From an uncultured Lachnospiraceae bacterium (lineage in GTDB: Bacteria > Bacillota > Clostridia > Lachnospirales > Lachnospiraceae): a stretch of DNA of 64,000 nt. The position numbers and the translations under genes were made by a program. Under the pieces are notes generated by a model, which ran no database searches, had not been told where the DNA came from, and saw nothing but the letters and a program-made list of their open reading frames with translations. Each line of letters begins with the position of its first letter. Within the stretch, counting starts at the first letter, position 1. Positions 55,631 through 64,000 of the stretch are shown piece after piece. Location of the stretch: assembly GCA_910586555.1 (NCBI GenBank), contig CAJUJY010000013.1, positions 8,687-72,686 on the forward strand. The letters are read 5' to 3'.

Positions 55631-57058
55631 ATGCAAAAAAATACTTACAGGCAGGCTAAAAAAAAGAATTTTATCCTTCCTGTTTTAACTTCTCTGGTAC
55701 TTATATCGTGTGCCGTTTTTACATTATGTGTTTATAACCGTTCCAGAAGTGTAAAAGCGCTTGAAGACTTAAAAGCAGAAAATAATGCCTCTTTAGATGC
55801 TACTGCACCAGACGGGCCTGTTTCCCCTCCAGCTATTAATGATAATAGCAGTTTAGACGGCACTGGCAGTACAAGCAATGAAAGCAGCACGGTTACCCCT
55901 GGCAGTTCTGGCACAAAAACCCCTGCATCTGGTGAACTGCATGGCATATGGATTTCTTTCCTTGATTACAGCCCTAAAGGTTATACAAGGGCATCATTTA
56001 CAAAACATGTACAAACCATGTTTGACAACTGTAAATCCAAGAATTTTGATACTGTTTTTGTCCATGTAAGAATGTTTTCAGATGCAATGTATAATTCTAA
56101 ATATTTCCCGTGGTCAAAATATTCATCAGGCAAAATTGGAAAGAGCCCTGGCTTTGACCCGCTACAGATTATGGTAACAGAGGCACACAGCCGCGGGCTT
56201 AAAATACATGCATGGATTAACCCTTACCGCATAACTAAAGACACTACAAGTAATTCGGCACTTGCAAAGTCATCTTATGCATATAAATGGCGTAATTCAA
56301 AATCACCATCACTAAGACGCAATGTTTTAAACTATGGCGGGCAGCTTTATTTCAACCCGTCAAAGCAGACAGTGCAAAACCTTATAATTAACGGAGTAAA
56401 AGAAATTGTAAAAAATTATGATGTTGATGGCATACATTTTGATGATTACTTTTATCCTAACCTTGGGACAGCATACAGAAAGAACTTTGATGCCAAAGAA
56501 TATAATACATATGCAAAGAAATGCAGGAAAAACGGCACTGCACCATTAAGTATAGTAACATGGCGCCGCAATAATGTTTCAAAGCTTATTAAAAATGTTT
56601 ATTCGGCAGTTAAGAAAATAGATAAAAACTGCATATTTGGAATAAGCCCTGCTGGAAATATTAACAATCTTTACCTTAATAATAATTATTACTGCGATGT
56701 AAAAAAATGGATGGGAAATCCTGGGTACATTGACTATATATGCCCCCAGATATACTGGTCATTTAAACATCCGTCATGCCCGTATAAAGCAACATTAAAA
56801 ACATGGACTAGTGTTAAAAAACATAAAAATGTAAAACTTTACACAGGGCTTGCTGCATACAGGGCAGGGATAAGCAGCAAAGAAGCAAAGGCTATAGGTG
56901 ATAAAAGCTGGTCTAAAAGCAATACAATATTAAAACGCCAGATACAATATTCAAGGAATACCGGAGATGTAAGCGGTTTTATATTCTTTGATTATGCAGA
57001 CCTTGAAAGAAGTTCTGCACGTAAAGAAATAAAAAATGCAACAAACCTTTTTAAATAA
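55631..57058 (+). CDS. Secreted GHL10-family glycoside hydrolase-like protein (YngK type)
   Basis: 475 residues. An N-terminal membrane anchor or signal (FILPVLTSLVLISCAVFTLC) is followed by a Ser/Thr/Gly-rich spacer to about residue 100, then the GHL10 (DUF187) barrel: GIWISFLDYSPKGYTRASF, DTVFVHVRMFSDAMYNSKYF, GLKIHAWINPYRI, the acidic motif DVDGIHFDDYFYPN, GISPAGNINNLYLNN, and YICPQIYWSFKHP. Related enzymes act on cell-wall or other glycans. The AAGGAGC site favours the ATG at 55631 over an ATG four codons earlier that overlaps it. Ends at a strong terminator. Confidence 0.85.
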   Translation: MQKNTYRQAKKKNFILPVLTSLVLISCAVFTLCVYNRSRSVKALEDLKAENNASLDATAPDGPVSPPAINDNSSLDGTGSTSNESSTVTPGSSGTKTPASGELHGIWISFLDYSPKGYTRASFTKHVQTMFDNCKSKNFDTVFVHVRMFSDAMYNSKYFPWSKYSSGKIGKSPGFDPLQIMVTEAHSRGLKIHAWINPYRITKDTTSNSALAKSSYAYKWRNSKSPSLRRNVLNYGGQLYFNPSKQTVQNLIINGVKEIVKNYDVDGIHFDDYFYPNLGTAYRKNFDAKEYNTYAKKCRKNGTAPLSIVTWRRNNVSKLIKNVYSAVKKIDKNCIFGISPAGNINNLYLNNNYYCDVKKWMGNPGYIDYICPQIYWSFKHPSCPYKATLKTWTSVKKHKNVKLYTGLAAYRAGISSKEAKAIGDKSWSKSNTILKRQIQYSRNTGDVSGFIFFDYADLERSSARKEIKNATNLFK

Positions 57059-57077
57059 CCTGGTACATTTATTAAAA

Positions 57078-57113
57078 ACAGGCAGTACAGCATATCTTAG
57101 CTGTACTGCCTGT
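57078..57113. terminator. Bidirectional terminator
   Basis: A perfect 14-bp stem, ACAGGCAGTACAGC (57078-57091) with GCTGTACTGCCTGT (57100-57113). It separates the plus-strand GHL10 gene from the minus-strand LamG gene. Confidence 0.8.
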
Positions 57114-57175
57114 TGTATGTATTACTGTTAAAATCCCAGTTATAACATTTGATAAGGCTTATTTATTTTCATTAA

Positions 57176-58084
57176 TTACATAATAGACTTAATTACTTTT
57201 TCAGCATTTTTAAGACCATTCTTTTTACCTATAGATTTACTTGTAACGATGGCTTTCTTCCAGATTTTAACGTCATCAATCCAGCCCTTAAATGGTGTAT
57301 CCCAACAGTTAATACCAAGGAAGAACCTGTTGCTGTTTGACATTGTATTATGTGCTATTGTACCATTGCCATGGAGCTTGCCATTAACAAATGTCCAGCC
57401 ATGTAATGCCTTAACATATCCGTCATCACCTTCAGCACCATATTCACAAGTATCTGATGCATCAACTATCATTGTAATATGTGTCCACTGGTTAGTAGGA
57501 ATTGCTTCTTTCTTTTCCCATAAACCTTCTTCACCTGAATTGTAACCATACCAAGGGAACTCATCTTTAGCACCATTTGTTGTTGAATGTGACCATATTA
57601 CAGGATTTCCACCTAAATCCCAGTCTGAATGGCTTGTAATAGAAATCCATTTTGTATTCTTAGGGTCTGTAATTTTGCTTCCTGTAAAGAATATTGGCAT
57701 AGCATCACTAAGTGCTGATTCAGGTTTTACCCAGAATGAAACTGTCCATGAACCACTTCCAACTTTAACTTTCTTAAGCTCTGCACCATAAGAAGATTTA
57801 CGGTCCAAGTGGAGGGCTTTACCTTTCTTACCCTTCTCATATTTAAGCTTAACTTTTTTAGCATTTGCTGCTTCTGGCATTACACCTGTATCCATATTGC
57901 CTGCTGTAAAGTTTGTAGTATCCCCTTTACGTGCAACTGCTACAACGTTTTTGTTAGCTTTGTCCATGTTGAAATAAAAATCTGGCTTTGGAGCTGCTGC
58001 ATCTGCTGTTGCTGTGTTCATGTATGAAGCACCACCAGCAACCATTGCTGCTGCTAAAACTCCACTTAAAAACTTTTTAAACAT
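57176..58084 (-). CDS. Secreted LamG (concanavalin-like) domain protein
   Basis: 302 residues. Signal peptide (FKKFLSGVLAAAMVAGGASY, probable cleavage near ADAAA) and a single jelly-roll LamG-type domain (LHLDRKSSYGAELKKVKVGS; SWTVSFWVKPESALSDAMPI; TNQWTHITMIVDASD; RFFLGINCWDTPFKGWIDDV KIW). It has no catalytic partner domain, so it is probably a free carbohydrate-binding or structural protein. The strong promoter at 58156-58128 suggests high expression. It sits among the arabinan-type hydrolases. Confidence 0.82.
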   Translation of the reverse strand: MFKKFLSGVLAAAMVAGGASYMNTATADAAAPKPDFYFNMDKANKNVVAVARKGDTTNFTAGNMDTGVMPEAANAKKVKLKYEKGKKGKALHLDRKSSYGAELKKVKVGSGSWTVSFWVKPESALSDAMPIFFTGSKITDPKNTKWISITSHSDWDLGGNPVIWSHSTTNGAKDEFPWYGYNSGEEGLWEKKEAIPTNQWTHITMIVDASDTCEYGAEGDDGYVKALHGWTFVNGKLHGNGTIAHNTMSNSNRFFLGINCWDTPFKGWIDDVKIWKKAIVTSKSIGKKNGLKNAEKVIKSIM

Positions 58085-58127
58085 AGTTAAACTCCTCCTT
58101 TATGAAACGTTCATTGATTTCTAAACT

Positions 58128-58156
58128 ATTTTAACATTTGCTACAAGGTTTGTCAA
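58128..58156 (-). promoter_or_regulatory. Strong promoter of the LamG gene
   Basis: Minus strand: TTGACA (58156-58151), 17-bp spacer, TAAAAT (58133-58128). Close to the sigma-A consensus, about 45 bp before the ATG. Confidence 0.8.
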
Positions 58157-58242
58157 TACTTTGTGTAAAAAATATGTATAAACTGTGAATTTTTTGTGCA
58201 GAATATAGTAAAAACCACCAAAAGCATATACAAGGATTAAAA

Positions 58243-60390
58243 TTATTTTATCTTAACCTTTACAGTTGCATATGCACTATATTCTGTTTTACCATTAAAG
58301 GTTTTAAAGCTTCTTACACTAAAATAATATGTTTTGCCTTTTTTAAGGGTTTTATCTGTATCTTCATATGTGTAATTCCTGTCTTCTGTTTCAGTAAGAT
58401 ATTCATAACCTTTATTTTTCTTAGTACTGTAATATACCTCATAACCTTTTGCACCTGAAGCTTTATTCCATGTAATTTTGACAGTCTTTGTCTTTTTGCC
58501 CGAAACTTTTACTTTAAGGTTCTTTACCTTTGCAGCCTTTGCCACTAATGACACCTCAAGGCTTGCTGTTTTTGTAACACCTCCTTCTGAATATGTAATT
58601 GTAAGAGCCTTCTTGCCAGTTTTAGATGTATCTATATCTGCTGCATTGCTTGTAAAATCTGTAACCTCTTTTGTCTGCCCGTTGGCATAGACTGCCGTTA
58701 CATTGACATTTTTAGTATCAATCTTGTCACCTGTATGGAACTGCTTCTTACTTATTGTAGCAGCAACTGAGCGCAAAGATGTGTCATTTTCATCAAAACC
58801 AAAATAAAATGTTGCGGCTGTCTTATCACTTCCATCAGAAAGTACAAGTTTTCCATTATATATTGACAGATAACTTCCTGGGTATGCCACACTTTCAAAT
58901 GATACGCCTTTTACATCATCAAGCCCCTTTATTGACCTGAATGTCTGCTTTGCAAATGTATCAGGCCTGCCATCTACGTCCTGTGAAAGCATTGCTTCTG
59001 TGCTGCTTTGTGCTGTTATATATAATCCTGGTTTATTCTCAGACTGTATTGAAACATATCCTGGCTTTTGTGTATCTGCCTTTCCATCAACAAAAAGCCA
59101 CTGCGAATCAGCTTCTTCTGTACCAAGCCCCGCACCAACATTAAGGTTAATAGGATAATCGCCATCTGAATTTGTGTTTCTTAATGTTTTATGTGACAGG
59201 GTTTTTCCTGAATTAGTATAAAGTACAGATGTATTGCCAAAAAGCCCTGCTGCTGTTTCAGGTATTTCCTGTACAGAACCATCTTCATTAAAATGTACTT
59301 CTGTAAGGTTTGCTACACGGCGGTAGCCATTACCACCTGGCAGCGCACCATTATGGTATAAGAAATATGTTTTGCCTTTAAAATCAAATACCCCCATATG
59401 GCTTGTATTTGATGTAGCATTTGGAGGCATAAGCTCACCGCCAAATTCCCACTCACCATCTAACAGGTTGTCTGTAGTTGCATATGCAGACTGCTCTCTC
59501 CACTTCTGCGCATAGAAAAGATAATATTTGCCATAGTACTTGCCATTTTCATCCTGGCGTCTGTAAAGCCAAGGCGCTTCTGTAAATTCCTTTACAGATT
59601 TCTGTATAATATCGGCTTCTTTTGATGATTTGCCACATGTAATCTTACCATCTCCATTAAGGTCTTTTACAGTTATCATGTCTTCATTAAGCTCACATGT
59701 ATAGAATATTCCATTGCCCCATGCAAGATAACGGTGCTCTGTGCCATTTTCATCTGTTTCAATCCATGCTGTAGGATCAATATCATTCCAGTTGCTTGTC
59801 TGCGGCTCTGTAACTGTACCCTTTACTATAGGTTCCCCTTTATCCACAAAAGGTCCTGTAGGGCTGTCTGATACTGCAACACCTATTGACTGCTTCCCTG
59901 CGGAAGTCTTATCCCACGTACAATAGTAAAAATAATACTTATCCTTGTATTTAATTGTCTGCGCTGCCCATGCCTGGTCATTAGCTGTCCTCCACGGAAT
60001 ATCTGTTGCCTCCATAATTGGCCCTTCATACTTCCATTCTTTTAAATCCTTTGTAGAATAACAAATATAACCTGTAATGCTGTATGCATCACCACGTGCC
60101 ACATCACGTCCTGTATAAAGATATACTGTATCACCATCCACCATTATTGCAGGATCACCGCCATATATAAGATTTCCATCTGTATCATAGCCTCCTATTG
60201 GATTACTTGCAATATTCCTTTCTATTGCAATTTCATCTTCTGCAAGTGTGCCACCTTCCGCTTGTGGCGTGGCAACGTTTCCACCATTATCTTTGTCTGT
60301 GCTGCTTCCGCTGGCATCACAGCCACATGCGAGTGATGTAACAGCCAGGCCTGCAACCAGGACTGGCACAATAAAGTTACCTTTCCTCAT
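58243..60390 (-). CDS. Multidomain GH43 lipoprotein, probable arabinan hydrolase
   Basis: 715 residues. Signal with Cys22/24 near the probable lipid site (LACGC). GH43 five-bladed propeller about 60-395 with Asp79 (GGDPAIMVDG), Asp205 (NDIDPTAWIE) and Glu271 (FTEAPWLYRR) as the likely catalytic triad. Then an AbfB/CBM42-like beta-trefoil (about 435-545, SFESVAYPGSYLSIYNG), an Ig-like BIG_3 domain (about 550-615, DKIDTKNVNVTAVYANGQTK), and an FnIII domain to the end (NLKVKVSGKKTKTVKITWNK). Likely removes arabinose units from arabinan side chains outside the cell. Divergent from the second GH43 gene. Confidence 0.88.
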   Translation of the reverse strand: MRKGNFIVPVLVAGLAVTSLACGCDASGSSTDKDNGGNVATPQAEGGTLAEDEIAIERNIASNPIGGYDTDGNLIYGGDPAIMVDGDTVYLYTGRDVARGDAYSITGYICYSTKDLKEWKYEGPIMEATDIPWRTANDQAWAAQTIKYKDKYYFYYCTWDKTSAGKQSIGVAVSDSPTGPFVDKGEPIVKGTVTEPQTSNWNDIDPTAWIETDENGTEHRYLAWGNGIFYTCELNEDMITVKDLNGDGKITCGKSSKEADIIQKSVKEFTEAPWLYRRQDENGKYYGKYYLFYAQKWREQSAYATTDNLLDGEWEFGGELMPPNATSNTSHMGVFDFKGKTYFLYHNGALPGGNGYRRVANLTEVHFNEDGSVQEIPETAAGLFGNTSVLYTNSGKTLSHKTLRNTNSDGDYPINLNVGAGLGTEEADSQWLFVDGKADTQKPGYVSIQSENKPGLYITAQSSTEAMLSQDVDGRPDTFAKQTFRSIKGLDDVKGVSFESVAYPGSYLSIYNGKLVLSDGSDKTAATFYFGFDENDTSLRSVAATISKKQFHTGDKIDTKNVNVTAVYANGQTKEVTDFTSNAADIDTSKTGKKALTITYSEGGVTKTASLEVSLVAKAAKVKNLKVKVSGKKTKTVKITWNKASGAKGYEVYYSTKKNKGYEYLTETEDRNYTYEDTDKTLKKGKTYYFSVRSFKTFNGKTEYSAYATVKVKIK

Positions 60391-60660
60391 ATCCCTTCTC
60401 CTCTCTGGAAATATAGAAACTTATGCTGCATAATAGATATATTTAGAAAACCCAAAAATATTTTATATTTCCTGTACCATTATAACCAATTAATAGGAAA
60501 TATGCAATATCTAACAAGAATTTATATATATTTTTTATACAATTTACCCAATTAGTTTAATTTACTTTAGCTTTTTGTTTATTTTTTTATTGTAAACTTT
60601 GCCGGAATATGATAATCTTTATTTATCAGCATTTGATATTTTTAAGGAGGTATAAGCACA
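60391..60660. other. Divergent intergenic region between two GH43 genes
   Basis: A 270-bp AT-rich gap. A weak plus-strand promoter-like pair (TTGTAA near 60590 and TAATCT or GATAAT about 17 bp on) and AAGGAGG before the ATG at 60661 are the only signals seen. No palindrome for a sugar regulator is recognised. Confidence 0.4.
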
Positions 60661-63600
60661 ATGAGGAAAGATTTTAAGCAATTAACTTCATGCCTGTTAG
60701 CTGCCCTGCTTGCGGCTGCACCGGCATGTACACAGCTTCCAGGTAATACTGCCGTGGCAGAGGCTGCTTCAGTTTCAACACTGGCCACTTCCCCGGTACG
60801 TGTTTCTGTACATGACCCTTCTATTATGGAAGCAGTAGACGGGACATACTATGCATTTGGCTCACATATAGAGGCTGCCAGATCTACAGACCTTGTAAAC
60901 TGGACACGGTTTACTAATGGTTACGAAGCTAAAAATAATGCAATATTTGGAAACCTCTCTGAAAACCTTGCCAAGCCATTTAAATGGGCAGGTGAAAATG
61001 ATGTTGACAGCAAAAGGGATGGTTTCTCAGTATGGGCACCTGATGTATTTTATAACAAGGACTATATTAATGAAGACGGCAGCAAAGGTGCATATATGAT
61101 GTACTTTTGTACCACTTCTACATATAAGCGTTCTGTTATAGCATTTGGTGTGTCACAGAAACCAGAAGGCCCGTATACATGCGTTGATACACTTATATAT
61201 TCAGGTTTCACCAAGAATAAAGCCAATGATTATGGAAGCAAGATTGATACACAGTATACAAACACTAATATTGCAGACCTTATCGCAGATGGCACATTAA
61301 AAGATGGTGTTAATGACAACTGGTTTATTAAAGGCGGCACAGCTTATGAAACAGCTTATGCACCAAATGCCATTGATCCTACACTGTTTTATGATAAAGC
61401 AGGCAAATTATGGATGACATATGGCTCATGGTCTGGGGGAATTTTTATACTTGAAATTAATCCTGAAACTGGCAGGGTGATTTACCCAGGTAAAAATTCT
61501 ACTACAGAAGACGGACGCATTGTAGATGAATATTTTGGTACACGTATATCAGGTGGATATACAATATCTGGTGAAGCACCTTATATACTTTATGACAGTG
61601 AGTCAGATTATTATTACCTGTATGTTACTTATGAAGGGCTTGCAGCAGATAAAGGTTATAATATGCGCCTTTTCCGCTCTAAATCACCTGACGGCCCTTA
61701 TCTTGATGCAGCAGGACAAAATGCAGCACTTTCAAAAAGAATGGGCAATACAGGCATTGGCATAAAAGTAATGGGCAACCATAAGTTCTCATGTTATGAG
61801 AAGGCTTATAAAGCTCCAGGACATAACTCAGCATTTATTGATTCAGATGGCAAAAGATACCTTATATACCACACACGTTTCAGTGATTCCGATGAATTCC
61901 ACCAGTTACGTGTACACCAGCAGTTCCTTAATGAAGAAGGCTGGCCTGTTACAGCAGTATTTGAAAATAAAGGGGACGAAATCTCTAAAACAGGTTATAC
62001 TGCCAATGATATTGTTGGTGAATATGAATTTGTAAACCATGGAATTAAAAATGACCTTGCAAGTGTTACAGAAGCTAAGGATATAAAACTTAACGCTGAT
62101 GGTACAATTACCGGGGCAGTAACAGGTACATGGGAAGCTAAAAACAGCACTTATTATATGAAAGCTGTTATTGATGGTGTTACTTACAGTGGCGTATTCT
62201 TTGCACAAAATGATGAATCAGAAGAATGTAAAAAAGTTATGACATTTACTGCAATAGGCACTAATAACATGACAATATGGGGTGTAAAGAAAGATGCCTT
62301 TAATATGTCTGATACAGAAATGGTACAAAGGGCAATAAGTGAACTTGAAAACTCCCATATTGTACCAGAAAAAACATTATCTAACATTGAACTTCCATTA
62401 ACAACAGAAAACGGGGCAAAAGTAGCATGGACATCAAGTTTTGAAGCTGCAATAACTAATGATGGTACAGTAACACGCCCGTCTACGGCACATGAAGTTG
62501 TAATGACAGCTTCTGTAACATATGGAAGTGTAACAGAGAAAAAAACATTTACTACTACTGTGCTTCCTTCGGAAATCACACCTGATTATAAGTATGATTT
62601 TGAAACAGTAAATGGCACAGAAGTAGCAGGAAGCCTCCCAGACAGTAAACCAGCAGTACTTAACGGCAGTGCATCTGTTAGCACCGCTCCGCTTGCTGGT
62701 AATGTACTTACAATTAAAAACAATTCTGGTGAACAGGGTAAAAATTACCTTTCACTTCCAGATACTATGTTTAAAGATGTTAATACATCAGGGTTCACAT
62801 TAAGCATGTGGGTAAATTCAAGCAAACAGACAACAGATGAATCAGTACTTTTTGAAGCAAGGACTTCATCAACTTATAATAACCAGCCAGTAACTTCACT
62901 TCACAATGCAGCATATGCAGATTACTACAGCCTTGAAGCATCTGCTAAGGGCTCTATATCAGGCCTTACACCAGAACCTGGTGACTGGTCATATATAACA
63001 TATACGGTTGATTCAGATGGCATAAAAGTATATGTAAACGGTGACATCAGAAATGAACTTTCTGCCAGTTTAAGGCGTGGCCTTACAAATGATGTTGTTT
63101 CACAGATAAATGATATACGTATTGGAAGTGGCACAATTTCTTCTAAAACAGATGTTGCCAATGCAAGCTTTGATGATATAGAATTTTATTCTGTTGCCTT
63201 AGATGCAAAAACAATTTCTTCTAAATATAATACAGTAAAGGACTCACACCCTAATATAAAGCTTAACGCTTCTAAGGGCACAATTTACTCTGGCGGGGAT
63301 ACTGCAAATACTTCAAAGCTAAGTATTGAAACAGGTGTAGATTACACTGTGCTTTACAGCTCTTCAGACAGTTCTGTTGCATCTGTTGATGAAACAGGCA
63401 CAGTTACTGCAAATAAAGCTGGTACAGCCACAATTACTGCAAATATTACAGCTAATGGTGAAACATTCAGCCTTGACAAGAAAATAACTGTTAAGAAAGC
63501 TTCTATTAAGTTTTCTAGTAAAAAGGCTTCTATTAAAGTAAAGAAAACTGCAACATTTAAAGTAAAGGGCCTTGGGGTTAAAACCTCCAATGTAAAATGG

Positions 63601-63732
63601 TCTTCTTCAAAACCATCTGTACTTTCCATTAATTCAAAGGGGAAAGTTACAGCAAAAAAAGCAGGTACTGCTAAAATAACTGCTAAATGTGGCAAGTTCA
63701 AAGTTTCAGTAAAAGTTAAAGTAAAGAAATAG
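60661..63732 (+). CDS. Large secreted GH43 arabinan endo-1,5-alpha-L-arabinosidase-like enzyme
   Basis: 1023 residues. Signal peptide (1-36); GH43 catalytic propeller about 45-440 with Asp51 (VHDPSIMEAVDG), Asp239 (AIDPTLFYD) and Glu305 (SGEAPYILYD) as the likely triad. Then the arabinanase C-terminal beta domain (about 451-545), an Ig-like domain (about 549-640, ENGAKVAWTSSFEAAITNDG), a LamG domain (about 641-860, SGFTLSMWVNSSKQTTDESV), and two BIG_2 repeats (about 864-945 and 949-1023, both ending in the VTA(N/K)KAGTA(T/K)IT pattern). Likely a secreted endo-arabinanase feeding pectin side-chain use. Confidence 0.9.
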   Translation: MRKDFKQLTSCLLAALLAAAPACTQLPGNTAVAEAASVSTLATSPVRVSVHDPSIMEAVDGTYYAFGSHIEAARSTDLVNWTRFTNGYEAKNNAIFGNLSENLAKPFKWAGENDVDSKRDGFSVWAPDVFYNKDYINEDGSKGAYMMYFCTTSTYKRSVIAFGVSQKPEGPYTCVDTLIYSGFTKNKANDYGSKIDTQYTNTNIADLIADGTLKDGVNDNWFIKGGTAYETAYAPNAIDPTLFYDKAGKLWMTYGSWSGGIFILEINPETGRVIYPGKNSTTEDGRIVDEYFGTRISGGYTISGEAPYILYDSESDYYYLYVTYEGLAADKGYNMRLFRSKSPDGPYLDAAGQNAALSKRMGNTGIGIKVMGNHKFSCYEKAYKAPGHNSAFIDSDGKRYLIYHTRFSDSDEFHQLRVHQQFLNEEGWPVTAVFENKGDEISKTGYTANDIVGEYEFVNHGIKNDLASVTEAKDIKLNADGTITGAVTGTWEAKNSTYYMKAVIDGVTYSGVFFAQNDESEECKKVMTFTAIGTNNMTIWGVKKDAFNMSDTEMVQRAISELENSHIVPEKTLSNIELPLTTENGAKVAWTSSFEAAITNDGTVTRPSTAHEVVMTASVTYGSVTEKKTFTTTVLPSEITPDYKYDFETVNGTEVAGSLPDSKPAVLNGSASVSTAPLAGNVLTIKNNSGEQGKNYLSLPDTMFKDVNTSGFTLSMWVNSSKQTTDESVLFEARTSSTYNNQPVTSLHNAAYADYYSLEASAKGSISGLTPEPGDWSYITYTVDSDGIKVYVNGDIRNELSASLRRGLTNDVVSQINDIRIGSGTISSKTDVANASFDDIEFYSVALDAKTISSKYNTVKDSHPNIKLNASKGTIYSGGDTANTSKLSIETGVDYTVLYSSSDSSVASVDETGTVTANKAGTATITANITANGETFSLDKKITVKKASIKFSSKKASIKVKKTATFKVKGLGVKTSNVKWSSSKPSVLSINSKGKVTAKKAGTAKITAKCGKFKVSVKVKVKK

Positions 63733-63776
63733 TATAATTTTTTAGATATAGCAATTATACAAAACATATAACACAG

Positions 63777-63815
63777 AAAACAGGGCAAGGCATAAAGCTT
63801 TTGCCCTGTTTTTTG
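63777..63815 (+). terminator. Terminator of the large GH43 gene
   Basis: AAACAGGGCAA (63778-63788) pairs with TTGCCCTGTTT (63801-63811), followed by TTTGG. The remaining 185 bp to the window end hold no ORF and belong to the upstream region of the next gene. Confidence 0.8.
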
Positions 63816-64000
63816 GTATTTAAACTTGTGTAAATTATTTTATATTATTATTACCCCATAGCTGTTTTATAATATAAAGGTTATATATCCCTTGTATTTT
63901 AAGGCTTTGTCTTACACCGGCATTTTTAACAAAAAAATCTAAAATTATTCACGGAAATCAATTTTCAAAAATCTCACAAATCTTGGAAGACTCAAGTAAG

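Noticed and set aside
58102..58112. TGAAACGTTCA, resembling a catabolite-control (cre) site before the LamG gene
   Set aside because: The core CG is one base out of register with the cre consensus, so it was not called.
1..64000. CRISPR arrays, tRNA or rRNA genes, intact transposases
   Set aside because: No regularly spaced repeats, no tRNA-like cloverleaf segments, no rRNA sequence and no transposase with a DDE or HUH motif were seen by reading.

Overview
This 64 kb window is a chromosomal segment of a low-GC anaerobic Firmicute, most likely a member of the Lachnospiraceae. Evidence: the Firmicutes order of the S10 ribosomal protein cluster, spoVG, a paired glgC-glgD, a DnaD-type and DnaC-type primosome pair, an Ile T-box in front of ileS, and secreted arabinan-type glycoside hydrolases with Ig-like and FnIII modules. 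Genus and species cannot be fixed from the sequence alone.

Layout. 1-6130: the S10 cluster on the minus strand (rpsJ-rplC-rplD-rplW-rplB-rpsS-rplV-rpsC-rplP-rpmC-rpsQ-rplN, the last cut by the window edge), with a promoter and a leader of about 270 nt. 6.5-16 kb: a secreted leucine-rich-repeat protein, spoVG, glgC-glgD, then murC, dnaD-like, dnaC-like and prs. 16.3-20.2 kb: ileS with its T-box. 20.2-21.5 kb: a two-gene GTPase/coiled-coil unit of unknown role whose promoter spacer contains a G9 tract. 21.6-26.5 kb: a cytoplasmic GH13 enzyme, a NatAB-like ABC exporter, a tiny Asn/Ser-rich protein, and a rhodanese between two structured elements.

26.5-38.9 kb is the most unusual block: an ABC importer operon whose binding lipoprotein has a propeller-like N-terminal half, three tandem mosaic lipoproteins, a small secreted Cys-rich protein, and an AgrC/AgrA-like two-component pair (LytTR regulator). 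Two promoters in the block share one architecture: tandem 13-bp direct repeats at 21-bp spacing, 7 bp, a -35, 17 bp, a -10. One precedes the importer operon; the other overlaps the end of the kinase gene and faces the small secreted protein. This suggests a LytTR-controlled local regulon.

39-50 kb: an Rpn-type nuclease, an AGCS symporter with an extra domain, ahcY, an amidase-like protein, a gene-free 0.9 kb stretch with a 145-bp nested palindrome, a secreted beta-helix protein, a DJ-1-like protein and an AI-2E-family membrane protein. 50.2-55.6 kb: trmB, an in-frame FtsH-HAD phosphatase fusion of 911 residues, and pyrG. 55.6-63.8 kb: a carbohydrate cluster with a GHL10 hydrolase, a LamG protein and two divergent GH43 multidomain enzymes, probably acting on arabinan.

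Two non-coding elements (27751-27949 and 47884-48032) share both ends and an RNA-like fold supported by compensatory changes. They look like non-autonomous relatives of IS200/IS605-type elements or stand-alone guide-RNA-like units. No tRNA, rRNA, CRISPR array or intact transposase was found.
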